Position numbers and translations under genes: made by a program. Positions 31,832-37,140 of a stretch of 37,140 nucleotides of DNA are shown here, one piece after another. Numbering within the stretch: the stretch's first letter is position 1; each line of letters starts with the position of its first letter. This stretch comes from Dactylosporangium aurantiacum (GTDB lineage: Bacteria; Actinomycetota; Actinomycetes; Mycobacteriales; Micromonosporaceae): positions 1-37,140 of the forward strand of contig NZ_JNYJ01000064.1 of NCBI RefSeq assembly GCF_000716715.1, read 5' to 3'. The notes beneath the pieces were generated by a model. It ran no database searches and had not been told where the DNA came from. It saw only the letters and a program-made list of their open reading frames with translations.

Positions 31832-34800
31832 TCAGTCGGTTTCCGGGCGCTGCGGCAGCACCCTCGTCTCCTCCTCGACGGCGAGCAGCCTTGTCCGGTC
31901 CGGGTCCTCGTGATCGGCGGCCTCCGCGTCGGTGGAGGTCGCGCGGGCGGTATGGAGGGCGTCCGTGAGGGCGGCGTTGATCCGGGTGCCGCCGCGTTTG
32001 AAGCCGAGCTCCCGCCTGGCCTCCTCGATGACCTGCTCTTCGGTGCGCAGCAGGGTGTCGGACTCGATCCAGCGGATCAGGGCGACCAGCGCCTCCGCCC
32101 GGTACTCGGTGATCGGCCGGCCCGGGGTGACGTCGGGGCGGGGCAGGGAGCGGTCGGAGCCGGCGGCCGGGGGTGGCGGTGGGGGCAGGTGCAGCACGAC
32201 GGTGGGGTCGTTGGTGCGGCGGGCGTCGGCGGCGGCGACCGCTTCGTCGTACGCGGCGCGGGTGCGGGCGGTCTCGGCGTCGGGGTCGGCGAACCAGTCG
32301 GTGGACCAGATGCGGTGGTAGCGCCAGCCGAGCCGCTCAAGTTGCTCCTGCCGCAGGCGGTCGCGGTCGCGGGCGGTGCTCGCGGCGTGGTACGTGGCAC
32401 CGTCGGTCTCGATGGCGAGGATGAGCTCCTCGGGGTCGGACGGGTGGGCGCAGGCGAAGTCGATGAAGGCGCCGGCGACGCCGTAGCGGGCGGTGACGGG
32501 GATGCCGGCGGCGGTGAGGCGCGCGAGGACGTCGGCCTCGAAGGCGTCGGGCTGGGGGCGGTCGGTGGCGGCGCCGCCGAGGGAGGTGCCGCCGGACTCG
32601 GTGTATTCGAGGTACGCGCGCAGCAGGCGCACCCCCTCGGAGGTGCTGCGGGCGGGGTCCATGTCGGCGGCGGTGAACGAGCTGACCAGCGTCATGCGGC
32701 GGCGGGCGCGGGTGACGGCCACGTTGAGCCGCCGCTCGCCGCCGGGCAGCAGGAGCGGGCCGAAGCGGTACGGCAGCTGCCCGGCGGCGTTCTTGCCGTA
32801 GCCGATGGACAGGATGATCGCGTCGCGCTCGTCGCCCTGGACGCGTTCGAGGTTCTTGACGAAGAACGGCTCGGCGGCGGACTCGGCGAAGAACGGGTGC
32901 AGCTCCGGGCGGGCGGACAGCGCCTTGCGCAGGGCCAGGTCGACGCGGTCGGCGTGCACGATGCCCATGGTGATCACGCCGAGGGACTCGCTCGGGCGCA
33001 GCTGGGCGTGCTGCAGCGCGAGTTCGACGACCCGGTCGACCTCGGCGGTGACGCTGTCGGTGTCGGTGCCGGTGGGGTCGTGCGCGACGTGGACGTGCCG
33101 CACCGCGCCGGCGCCGGCGGTGCCGGGGAACGTGACGAGCGAGCGGTCGTAGATGTGGGCGTTGGAGAAGCCGATGAGCCGGTCGTCCTGGCTGCGGTAG
33201 TGCCAGCGCAGCAGGTACGCCGGCAGCAGCGCGGTCAGCACGTCCAGGATCGACTCGTAGCCGGAGGTGAGCGCCAGGTCGATCGAGCCGTCGGGGCGCA
33301 CGCCGAGCGGGTCGGCGCCGCCGCCGTCCTCCGCGGCGGTGAAGAACGACGTGGGCGGGAGCTGGTGCTCGTCGCCGGCGACGACGACCTGCCGGGCCCG
33401 CAGCAGCGCCGGGACGGCGTCGGCCGGGGTGACCTGGCTGGCCTCGTCGAACACGACCACGTCGAACAGGCCGGCCTCGGCGGGCAGCAGCTGCGACACG
33501 ATCAGCGGGCTCATCGCCCAGCAGGGGCGCAGCGCGGTCAGCATGTGCGGGGCGGTCGCGAACAGCTGCCGGATCGGCAGGTGCCGGCGTTTCAGGTTGG
33601 CCTGGTGCTCGACGAGGCGGCTCTCGTCGGGATACGCGTCGCGGGTGCGGGTGATGTGCTCGGCGACGGCGCGCAGGACGCGGCTGGCGGTCGCGTCGAT
33701 GTGGGCGTGGTCGGCGGTGCGGAACTCCTCGACCGTGCGGGTGTGCAGCGGACCGTCGAACGCCCCGATGCGCGGGTCGGTGAAGTTGAGGTGCTGCAGG
33801 ATCGAGGCGTGCCAGCAGGCGTCGAAGACGGCCGTGGCCAGGTCGGCGCCGGGGCGGCGGCCGGCGAGGTCGGCGACGAGCGGGTCGAGACCGAGGGCGC
33901 TGAGCGCGGCGCCGAGCTCGTTGAGCCGCGGGACCTTGCGCAGCGTGCGCTCGTCACCGGCGAGGCCCGACAGCAGCCCGGCCAGCCGGTCGAGGTCCAT
34001 CCCGGCGAGGGCGAGGTGTGGCACGTACCGCTGCAGCTGCGTGACCTGCGTGTCCAGCTGCTCGAACGCGGCTCTGGCCCGGGGCAGCTCGGCCGGCAGG
34101 CGGGGTGGGCCGCCGTCGGCGGTGGCGCGGGACCACTGTGCCCGCTGGGCGAGCGCGGTCGTCAGCCCGGTGAACAGCTGCTGGCGGCTGGGGCTGCCCG
34201 GGCCGCGCCACAGCTGGGCGGCCTGCTTGCGCATGCGGCGGCGGGTGAACCAGCCCGCGTCGGTGCCCGGCTGGCCGGCGTGCTCGCGGCGCCACGCGGC
34301 GTCGGCGGCCGATGCGATGTGCGTGGCCAGGTCGACCCGGAACACGTCCTCGCGGAACTGGGTCAGGGTCGCGGCGACGCGATCGAGGAACGTGAACAGC
34401 TGCCGCCAGCCGGCCAGGTCGGTGGGCGGGCGCAGGCCGGTCTGGTCCTGGACGTGCCGCAGCGCGGGCCGGGCCGCGGGCAGGGTCCGCTCGGCGAGCC
34501 GCTCGACCAGCTCGAACGCGGCTTCAGCGTCGGCCGGTGTACGGACCGCCGCACCGACCCAGCCCGACTCCCGGGCGGTGATGGTGAACCCGCCCAGCGC
34601 GGCGAAGTCACGCAGCTGCTCCCGGACCCGGCGGGCGGTGCCGGCGTCCAGCGCGGCGAGGGTCTGCCCGCGCAGCCGCACCGCCGGCATCGGTCGCACG
34701 GTGCCGGACAGCGCGACGAGGGCGCTCTGTGACTGGTACGCGCTCACGCCCCACGGCTCGCGCACCTGGTGCAGCGCCTCGTCGTGCCCGTTGAGCTGGG

Positions 34801-36481
34801 CACGCTTCGTCACCAGGGTCTCGTGCAGGACGCTGAGGTCGGGCTGGGCGATCCTGGCGGCCGAGTCGAACGCGGCCTTGAGGTCGGCGGCGACCCGGCG
34901 CCGCGACGTGGTGCCGTCGTGGACGTCCATGACGAGGCTGCCGAGCCCGCGCCGGGCGAGCCGGTCGGTGACGGCGGTGATCGCGGCCCGCTTCTCCGCC
35001 ACGAACAGCACCCGCTTGCCGCGGGCGACCAGCGACGCGATGAGGTTGGCGATGGTCTGGCTCTTGCCGGTGCCGGGCGGGCCCTTGATCACGCTGTGCT
35101 GGCCGGACAGGACGGCGTTGATCGCGTAGTTCTGCGACGAGTCGGCGTCGAGCACCAGGAACTCGTCGGCGGGCGCGACCAGGTCGGGGTCGTCGAGCTG
35201 GACCGCGCCGGTCGCGTGCAGCCGCCGCTGCGCCTCGCCGTCGCCGGCGATCGCGGCGATGATCTCGTGGCCTTCCAGGGCGGGCGCGGCGACCCGCAGG
35301 TCGTTGACCATCGGCAGCTTCGCGTAGGAGAACGTGCCGAGCACGCACCGCGGGCCGATCGTGAACCCGCGGACCCGTCCCGATGCCTCCTTGACGAGCC
35401 GCTCGTACAGCGGCTGCGGGTCGAACCCGGCGGTGTAGCTGATCAGCTCCTCCAGCTCGTCGGCGTCGACCTGGACGCCGAACTCCTCCTCGAGCAGCTG
35501 CAGCAGGGTCGGGTTGACCTCCGTGTCGCCGTGCACGCTGAGCTCGAAGTCGTCCTCGGCGGCGCCGCGGGCGCGCAACTGGGCGGAGCGCAGCAGGACC
35601 GGCGCCGCGGGCACGCCGCTGCCGGCGGGCGGCGTCCAGGTCGCGCTGCCGATGGCCACGAAGCAGGTCTCGATCCCGCGCTCCTCGGCCAGCTCGCGGG
35701 CCTTGTTGCGGATCGTGCGGGCCCGCTTGACCGCGGCGGCGTGCGTGAGCCCCGCCCCGTCACCCGGCTCGTCACCGCCGGCGGCCGCCCCGTCCCCGGA
35801 CGACGCGGAAGCCTCCACAGACCCGGCCTCCACGGATCGGGCGTCCACAGACCCCGCGTCCACAGACCCAGCCTCCGCAAACCCGGCCTCCTCAGACCCG
35901 GCGTCCCTAGATCCGGCGTCCCTAGACCCGGCCTCCACAGACCCGGCCTCCACAGACCCGGCCTCCACAGACCCGGCCTCCACAGACCCCGCGGACGGAT
36001 CCCCGGCCTGCTCGCCGGTCCCGCCGGCGGCCCGTGGCGGCACACTGGCCCGGCCGATCGCCGGCCGCCCCGAATCGACCAGCCGCGACGCGGTCGGATC
36101 ACCCTCGACCACCCCGGACACCGGCGCACCCACCCCGGACACCGGCGCACCCGAGGACGGCGCACCCGAGGACGGCGCATCCGAGGACGGCGCACCCGAC
36201 GGCACCGCATCCAGGTCCAGGACGGTGTCGTCGAGCGCGGGCGCCGGCGCCCCGGCGGCCGCGGACCGCTTGCCCGCGCGGGTGAACAGCTGGCTGAGCG
36301 ACATCGTGCGCCCGCCCAGCAGCGCCGCGACCGCGACGGGGTCGGCGGCGGACAGGTCGAGCGTGCCGGAGCGCAGGTCCTTGTAATACAGCAGTGTGTT
36401 GCGTCCGCCCAGGTCGATGAGCTGCGAGCGCCACCGCCGGGCGGCCTCCTGCACGAGCTCGGCCCGCCTCTGACCATCCAC
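31832..36481 (-). CDS. DUF4011 - SF1 helicase - Vsr-like nuclease - DUF3320 protein (possible phage defence)
   Basis: 1549 aa. DUF4011 opens the protein (LIDLGGRNTLLYY near residue 25) but is interrupted by ~150 residues of low-complexity repeats. An Upf1-like SF1 helicase follows: GPPGTGKSQT (about 465), VVVFDEASQVTPADAV (about 1010), AGDEHQLPPTSFF, LRWHYRSQD, RVQGDERDAIILS and NVAVTRARRRM. Next is a Vsr/MTES_1575-type endonuclease fold (DFACAH, AIETDGATYH, LGWRYHRIWSTDWF) and a C-terminal DUF3320-like segment. DUF4011-helicase-Vsr order is known from single-gene antiphage systems (named Hhe); many actinomycetes carry relatives of untested role. GTG 36481 is chosen from the family-like N terminus and a TACGCT hexamer 6 nt upstream; GTG 36517 is the alternative. 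Flanked by convergent and divergent secreted-enzyme genes, not by other defence genes. Confidence 0.88.
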   Translation of the reverse strand: MDGQRRAELVQEAARRWRSQLIDLGGRNTLLYYKDLRSGTLDLSAADPVAVAALLGGRTMSLSQLFTRAGKRSAAAGAPAPALDDTVLDLDAVPSGAPSSDAPSSGAPSSGAPVSGVGAPVSGVVEGDPTASRLVDSGRPAIGRASVPPRAAGGTGEQAGDPSAGSVEAGSVEAGSVEAGSVEAGSRDAGSRDAGSEEAGFAEAGSVDAGSVDARSVEAGSVEASASSGDGAAAGGDEPGDGAGLTHAAAVKRARTIRNKARELAEERGIETCFVAIGSATWTPPAGSGVPAAPVLLRSAQLRARGAAEDDFELSVHGDTEVNPTLLQLLEEEFGVQVDADELEELISYTAGFDPQPLYERLVKEASGRVRGFTIGPRCVLGTFSYAKLPMVNDLRVAAPALEGHEIIAAIAGDGEAQRRLHATGAVQLDDPDLVAPADEFLVLDADSSQNYAINAVLSGQHSVIKGPPGTGKSQTIANLIASLVARGKRVLFVAEKRAAITAVTDRLARRGLGSLVMDVHDGTTSRRRVAADLKAAFDSAARIAQPDLSVLHETLVTKRAQLNGHDEALHQVREPWGVSAYQSQSALVALSGTVRPMPAVRLRGQTLAALDAGTARRVREQLRDFAALGGFTITARESGWVGAAVRTPADAEAAFELVERLAERTLPAARPALRHVQDQTGLRPPTDLAGWRQLFTFLDRVAATLTQFREDVFRVDLATHIASAADAAWRREHAGQPGTDAGWFTRRRMRKQAAQLWRGPGSPSRQQLFTGLTTALAQRAQWSRATADGGPPRLPAELPRARAAFEQLDTQVTQLQRYVPHLALAGMDLDRLAGLLSGLAGDERTLRKVPRLNELGAALSALGLDPLVADLAGRRPGADLATAVFDACWHASILQHLNFTDPRIGAFDGPLHTRTVEEFRTADHAHIDATASRVLRAVAEHITRTRDAYPDESRLVEHQANLKRRHLPIRQLFATAPHMLTALRPCWAMSPLIVSQLLPAEAGLFDVVVFDEASQVTPADAVPALLRARQVVVAGDEHQLPPTSFFTAAEDGGGADPLGVRPDGSIDLALTSGYESILDVLTALLPAYLLRWHYRSQDDRLIGFSNAHIYDRSLVTFPGTAGAGAVRHVHVAHDPTGTDTDSVTAEVDRVVELALQHAQLRPSESLGVITMGIVHADRVDLALRKALSARPELHPFFAESAAEPFFVKNLERVQGDERDAIILSIGYGKNAAGQLPYRFGPLLLPGGERRLNVAVTRARRRMTLVSSFTAADMDPARSTSEGVRLLRAYLEYTESGGTSLGGAATDRPQPDAFEADVLARLTAAGIPVTARYGVAGAFIDFACAHPSDPEELILAIETDGATYHAASTARDRDRLRQEQLERLGWRYHRIWSTDWFADPDAETARTRAAYDEAVAAADARRTNDPTVVLHLPPPPPPAAGSDRSLPRPDVTPGRPITEYRAEALVALIRWIESDTLLRTEEQVIEEARRELGFKRGGTRINAALTDALHTARATSTDAEAADHEDPDRTRLLAVEEETRVLPQRPETD
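35811..35990 (-). repeat. Coding minisatellite: twelve 15-nt units in the helicase-nuclease gene
   Basis: Twelve contiguous units on the pattern GCCTCCACAGACCCG (plus-strand reading), the last four nearly identical and the middle ones diverged. On the coding strand they give in-frame pentapeptides of the type (A/V)GSVE / AGSRD. The 15-nt length keeps frame when copies are gained or lost. Confidence 0.9.
36111..36197 (-). repeat. Second in-frame repeat cluster in the helicase-nuclease gene
   Basis: Two identical 21-nt units (36111-36131, 36132-36152; ACCCCGGACACC start) followed by three 15-nt units GAGGACGGCGCA(C/T)CC (36153-36197). They encode PVSGVGA and PSSGA/PSSDA peptides in the DUF4011 insert. 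Confidence 0.85.
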
Positions 36482-36487
36482 GACGCG

Positions 36488-36493
36488 AGCGTA
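36488..36493 (-). promoter_or_regulatory. Possible -10 element of the helicase-nuclease gene
   Basis: TACGCT on the minus strand, 6 nt before GTG 36481. No ribosome site precedes either candidate start, so a leaderless mRNA is plausible. Confidence 0.35.
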
Positions 36494-36633
36494 ACGGCCA
36501 GGTACGACACTCTGCACTGATCAACTGAACGATGATCGATCGGCATCTTTACTGTTAACAAACCTTCGCGTAGTGTCCGCGTCTAGGGCGCCCTACATCC
36601 CCCATCTCGACCCGAGTCCGAGGCAGGTCTGCA

Positions 36634-37140
36634 ATGAGACTGCGAATCGGGGTGATCGCGGCTGCCCTGGCAACGGTCGCGGCCACCGTCATCATCGCCG
36701 CGTCACCGGCGTCGGCCGCGTCCGCCACCGCGGCGTTCGTCCAAACCTCCACGTGGGGTTCCGGTTACGAGGCCAAGTACACGATCACCAACGGCACGAG
36801 CAGCACGATCAACGGCTGGACGGTCGCCTTCGACCTGCCCAGCGGCACCTCGATCAGCTCGTCGTGGGACGCCAACCGGACCGGCACCTCCGGTCACGTG
36901 AGCTTCGCCAGCACCTGGAACGGCACGATCGCCCCCGGCGGCACGGCCAGCTTCGGGTTCATCGCGACCGGCAGCGGCACCCCGACCAACTGCACGCTCA
37001 ACGGCGCTTCGTGCGGGGGCGGCACGACCCCGACCACGCCAGCGGGGACCCCGGGTGTGCCGGGGAACTTCCGGGTGACCGCGACGACGAACACGAGCTT
37101 CTCCCTGGCGTGGAACGCTTCGACGGGTACGGTCACCGGC
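36634..37140 (+). CDS. Secreted CBM2-FN3 polysaccharide-binding protein, 3' end outside window
   Basis: The first 169 codons are present and the frame is open at the window edge. A signal peptide (about 1-29; hydrophobic, ending ASAA) is followed by a family 2 carbohydrate-binding module (about 31-131; TSTWGSGYEAKYTITNGT, INGWTVAFDLP, ISSSWDA, SGHVSF, WNGTIAPGGTASFGF), a Cys pair (TNCTLNGASC), a Thr/Pro-rich linker and the beginning of a fibronectin type III domain (FRVTATTNTSFSLAWNAS). CBM2 modules bind cellulose, chitin or xylan through surface Trp residues. In actinomycetes CBM2-FN3 commonly precedes a GH18 chitinase or another hydrolase domain, which would lie beyond the window; this is inference. 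It is divergent from the helicase-nuclease gene (152-bp spacer). A GCAGG-type ribosome site precedes ATG 36634. Confidence 0.88.
   Translation, partial: MRLRIGVIAAALATVAATVIIAASPASAASATAAFVQTSTWGSGYEAKYTITNGTSSTINGWTVAFDLPSGTSISSSWDANRTGTSGHVSFASTWNGTIAPGGTASFGFIATGSGTPTNCTLNGASCGGGTTPTTPAGTPGVPGNFRVTATTNTSFSLAWNASTGTVTG

Noticed and set aside
31004..34732. Plus-strand open frame of about 1240 codons starting in the gene-free region
   Set aside because: Most of it is antisense to the helicase-nuclease; the first part is Arg-rich low complexity with no start signal.
35811..35990. Possible CRISPR or regulatory repeat
   Set aside because: The units are contiguous 15-mers in frame within a real gene, so this is a coding minisatellite.

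Overview
The window is very GC-rich, with genes packed on both strands, GTG/TTG starts and large secreted proteins. The gene set points to a filamentous actinomycete, most likely Micromonosporaceae (Actinoplanes/Micromonospora-like). This is inferred from MoeZ, DUF3107, DUF3152, a PknB-type kinase and CBM2/GH78 secreted enzymes; no rRNA is present to test it. I see no tRNA, rRNA, IS element, phage gene or CRISPR array.

Left part (1-8060). A 7-copy 11-nt tandem array lies at the edge. It is followed on the minus strand by a RecQ-type helicase carrying a C-terminal phosphoribosyltransferase-like domain, a very large secreted PQQ-dependent sugar dehydrogenase-like protein and a RipA-like NlpC/P60 peptidoglycan hydrolase. 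A divergent small secreted protein with HLHP/HVHP motifs follows.

Core housekeeping part (8379-18684). DEAD-box RNA helicase, ferritin-like protein, DUF3107, TetR regulator, a long disordered protein, an alpha/beta hydrolase, a DUF3152 metalloprotease-like protein and MoeZ (sulfur carrier activation) form an arrangement resembling the rhlE-moeZ neighbourhood of mycobacteria, as I recall it. The disordered protein and the hydrolase look like lineage additions. An alpha-alpha toroid protein ends the block and shares a CTAG stop overlap with the next gene.

Signalling and storage part (18681-27160, all minus). cphB (cyanophycinase) and cphA (cyanophycin synthetase) overlap. A Ser/Thr kinase starts one base after cphA. 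Then come an FHA-like/zinc-finger protein and a membrane-anchored Hsp70-like ATPase with an extracytoplasmic LCCL domain. I regard this run as the most interesting candidate system: reserve-polymer metabolism linked to kinase/FHA/Hsp70-like signalling. The functional link is inference from gene order.

Right part (27161-37140). A secreted GH78 alpha-L-rhamnosidase sits behind two LacI-type operator boxes. About 890 bp without a supportable gene but with degenerate repeats follows. Then comes a giant DUF4011-SF1 helicase-Vsr-like nuclease protein (a domain order known from single-gene phage defence) that carries a 12-copy 15-nt coding minisatellite. The window ends inside a secreted CBM2-FN3 polysaccharide-binding protein.

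A recurrent signal is a -10-like hexamer (mostly TANNNT) exactly 6-7 nt before the start codon of eight genes, suggesting leaderless mRNAs. It helped choose several starts.
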